Assembly (NCBI RefSeq): GCF_001905665.1
Contig: NZ_LIVX01000010.1
Location: forward strand, 124,001-188,000
From: Streptomyces sp. CB02261
GTDB taxonomy: Bacteria > Actinomycetota > Actinomycetes > Streptomycetales > Streptomycetaceae
Direction: 5' to 3'
DNA: 64,000 bases
Of this stretch, positions 27,919 through 37,313 are shown piece by piece (the stretch's first letter is position 1; every line of letters starts with the position of its first letter). Below the pieces are notes generated by a model. That model saw nothing but the letters and a program-made list of their open reading frames with translations. It was not told the DNA's origin and ran no database searches. A program made the translations under genes and the position numbers.

Positions 27919-28545
27919 ATGACGAAGGCAGCGGTGGATCAGGCCGCGTCCGACCGGGACGGTGACGGCACGATCGGGGCGAGCCGGGCCCTCGCCTGGC
28001 TCCTCGTGATCACCGGAGCGGCCGGGGTGCTCGCCGCGTGGGTCATCACGATCGACAAGTTCAAGCTCCTCGAGGACCCCAACTTCACCCCGGGGTGCAG
28101 CCTCAACCCGATCGTCTCCTGCGGCAACATCATGAAGAGCGAGCAGGCCTCCGTCTTCGGCTTCCCGAACCCGATGCTCGGCCTCGTCACGTACGCCATG
28201 GTCGTCGCGATCGGTCTGGGCCTGCTCGCCGGGGCCCGCCACCGCCGCTGGTACTGGCTCGGCCTCAACGCAGGCACGCTCTTCGGGGTCGGCTTCTGCA
28301 CCTGGCTCATGTACCAGTCGCTCTACGAGATCAACTCGCTCTGCCTGTGGTGCTGCCTGGCCTGGGTCGCCACCATCGTCATGTTCTGGTACGTGACCTC
28401 GCACAACGTCCGCCGCGGTGTCATCCCGGCCCCCCGCGGCCTCAGGACCTTCTTCGACGAGTTCACCTGGATCCTGCCCGTCCTGCACATCGGGATCATC
28501 GGCATGCTGATCCTGACCCGCTGGTGGGACTTCTGGACCGGCTGA
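27919..28545 (+). CDS. Vitamin K epoxide reductase (VKOR) homologue
   Basis: Integral membrane thiol oxidoreductase of about 208 residues with four to five helices. The loop cysteines C60 and C68 (GCSLNPIVSCGN) and the redox pair C142-L-W-C145 are present, as is the conserved loop region FGFPNPMLGL. Bacterial VKORs reoxidise DsbA-like proteins, passing electrons to menaquinone. No DsbA partner is fused or adjacent. The ATG at 27919 has AAGG upstream; an in-frame ATG at 27877 would add 14 residues. Confidence 0.92.
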   Translation: MTKAAVDQAASDRDGDGTIGASRALAWLLVITGAAGVLAAWVITIDKFKLLEDPNFTPGCSLNPIVSCGNIMKSEQASVFGFPNPMLGLVTYAMVVAIGLGLLAGARHRRWYWLGLNAGTLFGVGFCTWLMYQSLYEINSLCLWCCLAWVATIVMFWYVTSHNVRRGVIPAPRGLRTFFDEFTWILPVLHIGIIGMLILTRWWDFWTG

Positions 28546-28582
28546 CGCCGGACCGCGCTGTCGGTGCCGTGACCTAGGCTTC

Positions 28583-29941
28583 ATGACTGTGGAGCCCGAC
28601 CTCTTTACCGCAGCAGCCGAAGACCGCCAGGAGAAGGACCCGTCCAGCAGCCCGTTGGCCGTCCGGATGCGCCCGCGCACCCTCGACGAGGTGGTGGGCC
28701 AGCGGCACCTGCTCAAGCCCGGCTCGCCCTTGCGCCGACTGGTGGGCGAGGGGGACGGCGGCCCCGCCGGCGCCTCCTCGGTGATCCTCTGGGGCCCGCC
28801 CGGCATCGGGAAGACCACCCTCGCCTACGTCGTCTCGAAGGCGACGAACAAGCGGTTCGTGGAGCTCTCGGCGATCACCGCGGGCGTCAAGGAGGTCCGT
28901 GCCGTCATCGACGGCGCCCGGCGCGCGGTCGGCGGCTACGGCAAGGAGACCGTCCTCTTCCTCGACGAGATCCACCGCTTCTCCAAGGCCCAGCAGGACT
29001 CGCTCCTGCCCGCCGTCGAGAACCGCTGGGTGACGCTGATCGCGGCCACCACCGAGAACCCGTATTTCTCGATCATCTCCCCGCTCCTCTCCCGCTCGCT
29101 GCTCCTCACCCTGGAGCCGCTGACCGACGACGACCTGCGCGGCCTGATGGCCCGGGCCCTCACCGGCGAGCGCGGGCTCGGCGGCGCCGTGACCCTGCCG
29201 GAGGATGCCGAGGCCCACCTCCTGCGCGTCGCCGGCGGCGACGCCCGGCGCGCCCTGACCGCCCTGGAGGCGGCGGCGGGAGCCGCCCTCGCCAAGGGCG
29301 AGCCGGAGATCACCCTGCAGACGGTCGAGGAGACCGTCGACCGCGCGGCCGTGAAGTACGACCGGGACGGCGACCAGCACTACGACGTGGCCAGCGCGCT
29401 CATCAAGTCGATCCGCGGCTCCGACGTGGACGCGGCCCTGCACTACCTGGCGCGCATGATCGAGGCGGGGGAGGACCCGCGGTTCATCGCCCGCCGACTG
29501 ATGATCTCCGCGAGCGAGGACATCGGGCTCGCCGACCCGAACGCGCTGCCGATCGCCGTCGCCGCCGCGCAGGCCGTCGCCATGATCGGCTTCCCCGAGG
29601 CGGCGCTGACCCTGAGCCACGCCACCATCGCCCTGGCCCTGGCCCCGAAGTCGAACGCCGCGACGACCGCGATCGGCGCCGCCCTCGCGGACGTGCGGAA
29701 CGGCCTCGCGGGATCGGTCCCGCCGCACCTGCGCGACGGCCACTACAAGGGCGCGGCCAAGCTCGGCCACGCCCAGGGCTATGTGTACCCGCACGACGTC
29801 CCGGGCGGCATCGCGGCCCAGCAGTACGCCCCGGACGCGCTCCACGGCAAGCACTACTACGAACCGACGCGCTACGGCGCGGAGGCGAGATACGCGGACG
29901 TGGTGGAACGGGTGAGGGCCCGCCTCAAGGGCGACGAGTAG
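28583..29941 (+). CDS. rarA: Replication-associated recombination protein RarA
   Basis: AAA+ ATPase of the RarA/MgsA/WRNIP1 family, 452 residues, acting at stalled replication forks. The N-terminus RMRPRTLDEVVGQRHLL, Walker A GPPGIGKTT, Walker B LFLDEIHRF and sensor LIAATTENPYFSI are present, and the C-terminal tetramerisation domain has HYLARMIEAGEDPRFIARRL and VYPHDVPGGIAAQQY. It lies 37 bases after the VKOR gene. Confidence 0.96.
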   Translation: MTVEPDLFTAAAEDRQEKDPSSSPLAVRMRPRTLDEVVGQRHLLKPGSPLRRLVGEGDGGPAGASSVILWGPPGIGKTTLAYVVSKATNKRFVELSAITAGVKEVRAVIDGARRAVGGYGKETVLFLDEIHRFSKAQQDSLLPAVENRWVTLIAATTENPYFSIISPLLSRSLLLTLEPLTDDDLRGLMARALTGERGLGGAVTLPEDAEAHLLRVAGGDARRALTALEAAAGAALAKGEPEITLQTVEETVDRAAVKYDRDGDQHYDVASALIKSIRGSDVDAALHYLARMIEAGEDPRFIARRLMISASEDIGLADPNALPIAVAAAQAVAMIGFPEAALTLSHATIALALAPKSNAATTAIGAALADVRNGLAGSVPPHLRDGHYKGAAKLGHAQGYVYPHDVPGGIAAQQYAPDALHGKHYYEPTRYGAEARYADVVERVRARLKGDE

Positions 29942-30326
29942 GAGCGGCGGCCCGGGACTCCTGCCGCCCAGCCCGTCGGCCGGCCCCGTGCGAGGGCGCC
30001 CCGCGGACCCGGTACACTGGTCCGGATTGCTGCGTCCCGTGTCCGGCTCCGGTCGGCACCACCAGAACGGGACAGTCAGCCGGAGACCCGGCCCTCGGGC
30101 GGGGTTTCCAGGAGCGTCGCGCACCTTCGAAGGTGTCGCGTGCCACCCACCACCCCCCGTGTCCGCGGGAACGGCGGTGGGTCGTTCGCGTGCTGCACGT
30201 ATGTGCCCAGACCTGGGAGCGGCTGCCCGGCAGGTCCGTCCCGTACGGACCCGGCGGGTTTCCCGGCTGCGGATGCGACCTCCCCTAACCCTGGTGAAGC
30301 CGTTTCACGAAGAGAGAGGTTGGTTC
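29942..30326 (+). promoter_or_regulatory. rpsD promoter and long leader
   Basis: 385 bases without a credible gene. TACACT at 30013-30018 is a good -10, so the rpsD mRNA may have a leader near 300 bases. Within it are a palindromic ACCTTCGAAGGT, GC-rich inverted segments around the GGACCCGGCGGG region, and GTGAA/TTCAC just before the Shine-Dalgarno AGAGAGAGG. Many bacteria regulate rpsD by S4 binding its own leader; I cannot match this leader to a known motif. Confidence 0.45.
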
Positions 30327-30941
30327 ATGCCGAACCAGTCCCGTCCCAAGGTCAAGAAGTCGCGTGCCCTCGGCATCGCGCTGACCCCGAAGGCTGTCAA
30401 GTACTTCGAGGCCCGCCCCTACCCGCCGGGCGAGCACGGCCGTGGCCGCAAGCAGAACTCGGACTACAAGGTCCGTCTGCTCGAGAAGCAGCGTCTGCGC
30501 GCCCAGTACGACATCAGCGAGCGCCAGATGGCCCGCGCCTACGACCGCGCCAAGAAGGCCGAGGGCAAGACGGGCGAGGCGCTGGTCGTCGAGCTCGAGC
30601 GTCGCCTCGACGCCCTGGTCCTGCGTTCGGGCATCGCCCGCACCATCTACCAGGCCCGTCAGATGGTCGTCCACGGCCACATCCAGGTCAACGGTGGCAA
30701 GGTCGACAAGCCGTCGTTCCGTGTCCGTCCCGACGACGTCGTGATGGTCCGCGAGCGCAGCCGCACCAAGCCGCTGTTCGAGATGGCCCGCGAGGGTGGC
30801 TTCGCCGCCGACGGTGAGACCCCGCGCTACCTGCAGGTCAACCTGAAGGCCCTGGCCTTCCGTCTCGACCGCGACCCGAACCGCAAGGAAATCCCGGTCA
30901 TCTGCGACGAGCAGCTGGTCGTCGAGTACTACGCCCGCTGA
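30327..30941 (+). CDS. rpsD: 30S ribosomal protein S4
   Basis: Primary 16S rRNA-binding protein, 204 residues. The IRPYPPGEHG-type motif appears as ARPYPPGEHGRGRKQNSDYK, and the S4 RNA-binding domain as LERRLDALVLRSGIARTIYQ followed by ARQMVVHGHIQVNGGKVD. The N-terminal zinc-binding cysteines of the C+ form are absent, so this is a C- type S4. The ATG at 30327 follows AGAGAGAGG. It converges with the STAND ATPase gene. Confidence 0.97.
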   Translation: MPNQSRPKVKKSRALGIALTPKAVKYFEARPYPPGEHGRGRKQNSDYKVRLLEKQRLRAQYDISERQMARAYDRAKKAEGKTGEALVVELERRLDALVLRSGIARTIYQARQMVVHGHIQVNGGKVDKPSFRVRPDDVVMVRERSRTKPLFEMAREGGFAADGETPRYLQVNLKALAFRLDRDPNRKEIPVICDEQLVVEYYAR

Positions 30942-30951
30942 CCCAGGCGTA

Positions 30952-33126
30952 CTACCGCGGTTCCCGGCCCGCCGCTTCCCCGCCCTTTCCGGTGGGGGAG
31001 CCGGCGGGCTTCCGCGTTCCCGGGACCGCCGACGACCCCGCCGTACGGAAGGGGCGCGGGGCAGACGGCTCCGCCGCGCCGCACACGGCCGCCTTCCGGC
31101 CCACCGCGAGCGCGCGCTCCACCGCCTCCGCCGCCGAGAGCGCCTGGCCCGCACGGAACGCGGCGCCGTACGCCTCCGCCCCCAGCGCCTCCCGCGCCCG
31201 CTCCGCGCACAGCGACCTCGGCCCGTCGAAGGCCTCCGAGCCGAAGAGCCGGACACCCACCGTGTCCCACACCGGCACCGCCGCCCCCTGGAGGACCGCC
31301 GCCTCCACCGGGTCGCCCTCGCTCACCGCCACCAGCGCCAGCACCTCGATCGCGAGCACGAGCCCGACCAGGTCACGGAAGGAGTGGTTGATCGAGACGC
31401 ACTCGGTCAGCAGCTCCCGCGCCTCCCCGTACGCGCCCCGCGTCCACGCCGAGTACCCCAGGACGTACAGGGCGTACGCCCGGGTCCAGAGCTCGCCCCG
31501 CTCCTCACAGATCTCCCGGACCTCCCGGCAGAGGACGACCGCCCCCTCCAGGTCGCCCCGGAAGGCCCGCGCCATCGCCACCTCGACCTGGCCCATCAGC
31601 ACGTTGCTGTTCAGCTCGCCGAGCTCCCGGTAGGCGGCCAGCGCCCGGCCGATCAGCTCCTCCGCCCGCGCCATGTCGTCCGTCAGCAGGGCGAGACAGC
31701 CCATCCGGTGCGTCGCGTACGCCTCCGCCAGCGGGTTCCGCGAGGACCGGGCCCGCTCCCCGCACTCGTGGAGCGCCGCCACCGCCGCCGTACCGTCGCC
31801 CTGCAGCACCGCCACGTACCCGAGCACCCAGAGCGCCTTCAGCCGCGCCTCCTCGTGCCCGGACTCCAGCGCCAGCGCCCGCTCCAGCCAGTGCCGCCCC
31901 TCCGAGAGACGCCCGCAGCCCACCCACACGAACCAGAGCGTGCCCGCCAGGTGCTGGGCGAGATGCGCGTCCTCGGGGAGTTCGAGACACAGCTCCAGGG
32001 CAGCCCGCAGATGCGGCAGCGCCGACTCCGTGAGGGCCGCCACCTCCGTCTGGCGCGGACTGAACCACTCCAGCTCGCACCAGGTGGCCAGGCCCATGTA
32101 CCAGTCGCGGTGCCGCCGCCGCATCCGCTCCGTGTCGCCGAGCGCCGCCAGCCACTCCGCCCCGTACGCGGCGACCGTGTCGAGCATCCGGTAGGCGGGA
32201 CCGAGAGGCGTGTCCTCCCGGGTGAGCAGCGACTGCGCGAGCAGCCCGCCGAGCAGATCCAGGACCTGTTCGGCCGGCAGCTCCCGGCCCCCGCACACGT
32301 ACTCGGCCGCCTCCAGGTCGAAGGGGCCGGGGAACACCGAGAGCCGCGCCCAGAGGAGCCGCTCCCGCGGGGTGCACAGCTCGTGGCTCCAGCCGATGGC
32401 CGTGCGCAGCGTCTGGTGGCGGGGGAGCGCCCCGCGCGCCCCCTGCGTGAGCAGCCGGAAGCGGTCGTCGAGCCGGAGGAGCATCTGCTCGACGGAGAGG
32501 AGCGGCAGCCGCCCGGCCGCCAGTTCGAGGGCGAGCGGGATCCCGTCGAGCCGCCGGCACAGCTCCTGCGCGGCGTCCTCGTCGGCCGGCGGGCCGGGCG
32601 CGCCCGCCTCCACCGCACGTTCCGCGAGCAGGGTCGTCGCGTCCGCCTCGCCCAGCGGCGCCAGCCGGAACACCGTCTCGCCCGCCACCCGCAGGGGCCG
32701 GCGTCCGACCGTCAGGACGGAGAGCCCGGGAGCGTGCGCGAGGAGCTCCCGTACGAGCGGGGCGCAGTGCTCGACGAGGTGCTCGAATCCGTCCACGACC
32801 AGGAGCAGCCGCCGCTCCGCGAGGTGGTCGAGGAGCACCTCGCGCGGGGGCCTCGGAGTGTGGTCCGTCAGGCCGAGCGCCTCGGCCAGGGCGTACTCGA
32901 TCAGCTCGGGGTCCCGGAGCGGTGCCAGCTCGGCGAGCCGCACCCCGTCGCCGTAGCGTTTCTGCACTTCCGTGGCCGCCCGCAACGCGAGCCGGGTCTT
33001 GCCGACCCCGCCCACGCCCACGACCGTGACCAGGCGGGACCGTTCGAGGAGCGCCGTCAGGGCGGCCTGCTCTGCGGACCGGCCGACGAACCGGTTCAGC
33101 TCCGCCGGGAGATTGCTGCGTCGCAT
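30952..33126 (-). CDS. STAND-type NB-ARC/TPR ATPase
   Basis: About 724 residues from the ATG at 33126; an in-frame TTG is at 33165. The N-terminus goes straight into an AfsR-like nucleotide-binding domain: NRFVGRSAEQ, Walker A VVGVGGVGKTRLA (36-48), Walker B LLLVVDGFEHL, and RRLDGIPLALELAAGRL (GLPL-like). A winged-helix region (RTAIGWSHELCTPRERLLW) and many TPR-like helical repeats follow. Such proteins usually carry a SARP- or LuxR-type DNA-binding domain; none is seen here. Likely a signalling ATPase acting through partners. The Shine-Dalgarno is weak. It sits between rpsD and the alaS cluster on the opposite strand. Confidence 0.82.
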   Translation of the reverse strand: MRRSNLPAELNRFVGRSAEQAALTALLERSRLVTVVGVGGVGKTRLALRAATEVQKRYGDGVRLAELAPLRDPELIEYALAEALGLTDHTPRPPREVLLDHLAERRLLLVVDGFEHLVEHCAPLVRELLAHAPGLSVLTVGRRPLRVAGETVFRLAPLGEADATTLLAERAVEAGAPGPPADEDAAQELCRRLDGIPLALELAAGRLPLLSVEQMLLRLDDRFRLLTQGARGALPRHQTLRTAIGWSHELCTPRERLLWARLSVFPGPFDLEAAEYVCGGRELPAEQVLDLLGGLLAQSLLTREDTPLGPAYRMLDTVAAYGAEWLAALGDTERMRRRHRDWYMGLATWCELEWFSPRQTEVAALTESALPHLRAALELCLELPEDAHLAQHLAGTLWFVWVGCGRLSEGRHWLERALALESGHEEARLKALWVLGYVAVLQGDGTAAVAALHECGERARSSRNPLAEAYATHRMGCLALLTDDMARAEELIGRALAAYRELGELNSNVLMGQVEVAMARAFRGDLEGAVVLCREVREICEERGELWTRAYALYVLGYSAWTRGAYGEARELLTECVSINHSFRDLVGLVLAIEVLALVAVSEGDPVEAAVLQGAAVPVWDTVGVRLFGSEAFDGPRSLCAERAREALGAEAYGAAFRAGQALSAAEAVERALAVGRKAAVCGAAEPSAPRPFRTAGSSAVPGTRKPAGSPTGKGGEAAGREPR

Positions 33127-33228
33127 GGGACACGGAGCGTACTCACCGTGGCGCTCTCCGTACAATCGGTTCCCGTAACTCCCGTCGCACGGGCGGTAAT
33201 GCGGTACGGCGGGACAGCGCGGGCGCGA

Positions 33229-33234
33229 TAGGGT
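33229..33234 (+). promoter_or_regulatory. Possible promoter -10 before DUF948 gene
   Basis: TAGGGT lies 50 bases upstream of the GTG at 33285. TACAAT at 33161-33166 is an alternative. One of them probably drives the DUF948-alaS-ruvX-mltG run. Confidence 0.35.
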
Positions 33235-33284
33235 CTAGGAACGACTTTTCGCAAGGGCCCGACGACAGCAGAGAGCGGTGCAGA

Positions 33285-33722
33285 GTGACCGGTGGAGAGG
33301 TTGCCGGGATCCTGGTGGCCGTCTTCTGGGCGATCCTGGTCTCCTTCCTCGCCGTGGTGCTGGTGAGGCTGGCGCAGACGCTCAGGGCGACCACCAAAAT
33401 GGTGGCGGACGTGACCGAGCAGGCCGTTCCCCTGCTGGCGGACGCCTCCGCGACCGTCCGCTCGGCCCGGACCCAGCTCGACCGGGTCGACGCCATCGCC
33501 TCGGACGTCCAGGAGGTCACCTCCAACGCCTCCGCGCTCTCCTCCACCGTCGCCACCGCCTTCGGCGGCCCGCTCGTCAAGGTCGCCGCCTTCGGGTACG
33601 GCGTGCGCAAGGCGCTCGGCCGGGGCGGGGAGAACGAGGACGCGCCGCGTACCTCCTCGCGACGTACTGTGATCGTCGGTCGTACCGTGCCGTCCTCGCG
33701 ACGCCGGAAGCAGAAGGGCTGA
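33285..33722 (+). CDS. DUF948 membrane protein
   Basis: A 145-residue protein with one N-terminal membrane helix (GILVAVFWAILVSFLAVVLV) and a heptad-like helical region (ATTKMVADVTEQAVPLLADA) typical of DUF948, ending in a basic tail. It resembles general stress/coiled-coil proteins whose function is unknown. It starts a tight run with the next small gene and alaS, an arrangement seen across actinobacteria. Confidence 0.85.
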   Translation: MTGGEVAGILVAVFWAILVSFLAVVLVRLAQTLRATTKMVADVTEQAVPLLADASATVRSARTQLDRVDAIASDVQEVTSNASALSSTVATAFGGPLVKVAAFGYGVRKALGRGGENEDAPRTSSRRTVIVGRTVPSSRRRKQKG

Positions 33723-33728
33723 GCCGCG

Positions 33729-34076
33729 ATGTTCCGCCGCACGTTCTGGTTCACGGCCGGCGCAGCCGCCGGCGTGTGGGCCACCACCAAGGTCAACCGG
33801 AAGCTGAAGCAGCTGACCCCCGAGAGCCTCGCGGCCCAGGCGGCGAACAAGGCGATCGAGACCGGCCACCGCCTCAAGGACTTCGCCCTCGACGTGAGGG
33901 CGGGCATGGTCCAGCGAGAGGCCGAACTGGGTGAGGCACTCGGCCTCGACGCACCCGTCGCAGAGGACCGTGAACTCCCGGCGCCCCGCCGCAGGGCCGC
34001 GCTCGATCCCACCGCGCGCCCCACCACGACGCATTCAATCCCCACGATCACGTACAACCGGAATGAGGACCACTGA
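33729..34076 (+). CDS. Small conserved unknown protein
   Basis: 115 residues. The N-terminus FRRTFWFTAGAAAGVWATT is a short hydrophobic segment, followed by a basic and then amphipathic helical region and an unstructured C-terminus rich in Thr, Pro and Arg. It is a recurrent neighbour of alaS in Streptomyces (I recall it as DUF6167). It starts six bases after the DUF948 gene, and its stop shares one base with the alaS ATG. Confidence 0.78.
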   Translation: MFRRTFWFTAGAAAGVWATTKVNRKLKQLTPESLAAQAANKAIETGHRLKDFALDVRAGMVQREAELGEALGLDAPVAEDRELPAPRRRAALDPTARPTTTHSIPTITYNRNEDH

Positions 34077-36745
34077 TGGAGTCGGCTGAAATCCGCCGCC
34101 GCTGGCTGAGCTTCTTCGAGGAGCGCGGGCACACCGTCGTCCCTTCGGCGTCGCTCATCGCGGACGACCCGACTCTGCTCCTCGTCCCCGCCGGCATGGT
34201 GCCCTTCAAGCCCTACTTCCTGGGCGAGGTCAAGCCGCCCTTCTCGCGCGCCTCCAGCGTGCAGAAGTGCGTGCGTACGCCGGACATCGAAGAGGTCGGC
34301 AAGACCACCCGCCACGGCACGTTCTTCCAGATGTGCGGCAACTTCTCCTTCGGCGACTACTTCAAGGAAGGCGCCATCAAGCTCGCCTGGGAGCTGCTGA
34401 CCACCTCGGTGGAGCACGGCGGCTACGGGCTGGAGCCGGAGAAGCTCTGGATCACCGTCTACCAGGAGGACGACGAGGCCGAGCAGATCTGGCGCGACGT
34501 CGTCGGCGTCCCCGCCGAGCGCATCCAGCGCCTCGGCAAGAAGGACAACTACTGGTCGATGGGCGTCCCCGGACCCTGCGGCCCGTGCTCCGAGATCAAC
34601 TACGACCGCGGCCCCGACTTCGGCGTCGAGGGCGGCCCGGCCGTCAACGACGAGCGGTACGTGGAGATCTGGAACCTGGTCTTCATGCAGTACGAGCGCG
34701 GTGAGGGCTCCGGCAAGGACGACTTCCCGATCCTCGGCGAGCTGCCGTCGAAGAACATCGACACGGGCCTCGGCCTCGAGCGCCTGGCGATGATCCTCCA
34801 GGGCGTCCAGAACATGTACGAGACGGACACCCTCAAGGTCGTCATCGACAAGGCCACCGAGCTCACCGGCGTCGACTACGGCACGTCCCACGAGAGCGAC
34901 GTCTCGCTCCGCGTGGTCGCCGACCACATGCGCACCTCCGTGATGCTCGTCGGTGACGGCGTCACCCCGGGCAACGAGGGCCGCGGCTACGTGCTGCGCC
35001 GCATCATGCGCCGCGCCGTCCGCAACATGCGCCTGCTCGGCGCCACCGGTCCGGTCGTCCAGGAGCTCGTGGACACCGTGATCAACACGATGGGCGAGCA
35101 GTACCCGGAGCTCGTCACCGACCGCAAGCGCATCGAGACCGTCGCCCTCGCCGAGGAAGGGGCCTTCCTCAAGGCCCTCAAGGGCGGCACCAACATCCTC
35201 GACACCGCCGTCACCGAGACCAAGGCCGCCGGTGGCACGGTCCTCTCCGGCGACAAGGCGTTCCTGCTCCACGACACCTGGGGCTTCCCGATCGACCTCA
35301 CCCTGGAGATGGCCTCCGAGCAGGGCCTCTCCGTGGACGAGGACGGCTTCCGCCGCCTGATGAAGGAGCAGCGGGAGCGCGCCAAGGCCGACGCCAAGGC
35401 CAAGAAGACCGGCCACGCCGACATGACCGCGTACCGGGAGATCGCCGACGGCAACGGCGCCACCGAGTTCACCGGCTACACCAACACCGAGGGCGAGACC
35501 ACCGTCGTCGGTCTCCTCGTCAACGGCGTCCCCTCGCCGGCCGCCTCCGAGGGCGACGAGGTCGAGGTCGTCCTCGACCGCACCCCCTTCTACGCCGAGG
35601 GCGGCGGCCAGATCGCCGACCAGGGCCGGATCCGGCTGCACAGCGGCGCGGTCATCGACATCCGTGACGTCCAGCAGCCCGTCCCGGGCGTCTCCGTGCA
35701 CAAGGGATCCGTGCAGGTCGGCGAGGTCACCGTGGGCGCCACCGCCTACGCGAGCATCGACGTGCGCCGCCGCCTGGCCATCGCCCGCGCCCACTCGGCC
35801 ACCCACCTCACCCACCAGGCGCTGCGCGACGCCCTCGGCCCGACGGCCGCCCAGGCCGGTTCAGAGAACCAGCCCGGCCGCTTCCGCTTCGACTTCGGCT
35901 CGCCGAACGCCGTCCCCGGCACGGTCCTCACCGACGTCGAGCAGAAGATCAACGAGGTCCTCTCGCGCGAGCTGGACGTCCACGCCGAGGTCATGCCGAT
36001 CGACGAGGCCAAGCGCCAGGGTGCCATCGCCGAGTTCGGCGAGAAGTACGGCGAGAAGGTCCGGGTCGTCACCATCGGCGACTTCTCCAAGGAGCTGTGC
36101 GGTGGCACGCACGTCCACAACACCGCCCAGCTCGGCCTGGTGAAGCTGCTCGGCGAGTCCTCCATCGGCTCCGGCGTCCGCCGGATCGAGGCCCTCGTCG
36201 GCGTCGACGCGTACAACTTCCTCGCCAAGGAGCACACGGTCGTCGCCCAGCTCCAGGAGCTGGTCAAGGGCCGTCCGGAGGAGCTGCCGGAGAAGATCTC
36301 CGCCATGCTCGGCAAGCTTAAGGACGCCGAGAAGGAGATCGAGAAGTTCCGCGCGGAGAAGGTCCTCCAGGCCGCCGCCGGTCTCGTCGACTCCGCCCAG
36401 GACATCCGCGGCGTCGCCGTGGTCACCGGCCAGGTGCCGGACGGCACCGGGGCCGACGACCTGCGCAGGCTGGTCCTCGACGTCCGTGGCCGCATCCCGG
36501 GCGACCGCCCGGCCGTCGTCGCCCTGTTCACCACGGCCAACGGCAAGCCGCTCACGGTCATCGCCACCAACGAGGCCGCCCGCGAGCGCGGACTCAAGGC
36601 CGGTGAGCTGGTCCGCACCGCCGCCAAGACCCTCGGCGGCGGTGGCGGCGGCAAGCCGGACGTCGCCCAGGGCGGTGGCCAGAACCCCGCGGCCGTCGGT
36701 GAGGCCATCGCCGCCGTCGAGCGCCTCGTGGGGGAGACGGCGTGA
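34076..36745 (+). CDS. alaS: Alanyl-tRNA synthetase
   Basis: Class II synthetase of 889 residues. The catalytic core starts EIRRRWLSFFEERGHTVVPS, with motif 2 near TFFQMCGNFSFGDYFK. The editing domain carries HSATHLTHQAL and CGGTHVHNT (the HxxxH and CxxxH zinc/editing residues). A C-Ala oligomerisation domain ends with a Gly-rich tail GGGGGGKPDVAQGGGQ, as expected. It is followed by ruvX with a GTGA overlap. Confidence 0.98.
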   Translation: MESAEIRRRWLSFFEERGHTVVPSASLIADDPTLLLVPAGMVPFKPYFLGEVKPPFSRASSVQKCVRTPDIEEVGKTTRHGTFFQMCGNFSFGDYFKEGAIKLAWELLTTSVEHGGYGLEPEKLWITVYQEDDEAEQIWRDVVGVPAERIQRLGKKDNYWSMGVPGPCGPCSEINYDRGPDFGVEGGPAVNDERYVEIWNLVFMQYERGEGSGKDDFPILGELPSKNIDTGLGLERLAMILQGVQNMYETDTLKVVIDKATELTGVDYGTSHESDVSLRVVADHMRTSVMLVGDGVTPGNEGRGYVLRRIMRRAVRNMRLLGATGPVVQELVDTVINTMGEQYPELVTDRKRIETVALAEEGAFLKALKGGTNILDTAVTETKAAGGTVLSGDKAFLLHDTWGFPIDLTLEMASEQGLSVDEDGFRRLMKEQRERAKADAKAKKTGHADMTAYREIADGNGATEFTGYTNTEGETTVVGLLVNGVPSPAASEGDEVEVVLDRTPFYAEGGGQIADQGRIRLHSGAVIDIRDVQQPVPGVSVHKGSVQVGEVTVGATAYASIDVRRRLAIARAHSATHLTHQALRDALGPTAAQAGSENQPGRFRFDFGSPNAVPGTVLTDVEQKINEVLSRELDVHAEVMPIDEAKRQGAIAEFGEKYGEKVRVVTIGDFSKELCGGTHVHNTAQLGLVKLLGESSIGSGVRRIEALVGVDAYNFLAKEHTVVAQLQELVKGRPEELPEKISAMLGKLKDAEKEIEKFRAEKVLQAAAGLVDSAQDIRGVAVVTGQVPDGTGADDLRRLVLDVRGRIPGDRPAVVALFTTANGKPLTVIATNEAARERGLKAGELVRTAAKTLGGGGGGKPDVAQGGGQNPAAVGEAIAAVERLVGETA

Positions 36746-37212
36746 CGATGCGCCGCGGCCGCCGTATCGCGGTGGATGTCGGGGACGCCCGGATCGGGGT
36801 CGCCTCGTGCGACCCCGACGGGGTCCTCGCCACGCCGGTGGAGACCGTGCCGGGACGTGACGTCCCGGCCGCCCACCGGCGGCTCCGCCAGATCGTCGAG
36901 GAGTACGAGCCGATCGAGGTCGTCGTGGGTCTGCCCCGCTCGCTCAGCGGGCGGGAGGGCCCGGCCGCGACCAAGGTCCGTGCCTTCGCGGGGGAGATGG
37001 CACGCGGGATCGCCCCCGTGCCCGTCCGCCTCGTCGACGAGCGCATGACGACCGTGACGGCCACACAGGGCCTGCGGGCCTCGGGGGTGAAGGCGAAGAA
37101 GGGGCGGTCCGTCATCGACCAGGCCGCCGCTGTGATCATCCTGCAGAACGCTCTTGAGTCCGAACGGGTATCAGGTAATCCGCCCGGTGAGGGCGTCGAA
37201 GTGGTCATCTGA
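36742..37212 (+). CDS. ruvX: RuvX/YqgF-family nuclease
   Basis: RNase H-like protein, 156 residues. The first active-site Asp is in IAVDVGDARIGVASCD; later residues lie in VVGLPRSLSGREGPA, LVDERMTTVTA and VIDQAAAVIILQ. The family acts in 16S rRNA 5' maturation and has Holliday-junction-type nuclease activity in some bacteria. It overlaps alaS by four bases; alaS-ruvX-mltG-aroE is a conserved actinobacterial order. Confidence 0.94.
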   Translation: MTMRRGRRIAVDVGDARIGVASCDPDGVLATPVETVPGRDVPAAHRRLRQIVEEYEPIEVVVGLPRSLSGREGPAATKVRAFAGEMARGIAPVPVRLVDERMTTVTATQGLRASGVKAKKGRSVIDQAAAVIILQNALESERVSGNPPGEGVEVVI

Positions 37213-37220
37213 TCGCGATA

Positions 37221-37233
37221 CGGTAACGTTCCG
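37221..37233 (+). promoter_or_regulatory. CGGTAACGTTCCG motif before mltG
   Basis: A 13-base sequence identical to one at 43627-43639, upstream of the Gly-rich P-loop gene. It includes TAACGT, which could be a -10. It lies 81 bases before mltG. Confidence 0.35.
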
Positions 37234-37313
37234 CGCGATGCGGCGGTGTTCGAACAGCTGCCGCACTACGTAGAGGCGGATCGTCCGGAAGCCTCGCGGC
37301 TGTTTGGGGATCG

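Noticed and set aside
30327..30941. S4 lacking zinc cysteines as an anomaly
   Set aside because: C- type S4 is widespread in bacteria, and nothing else about the protein is unusual.
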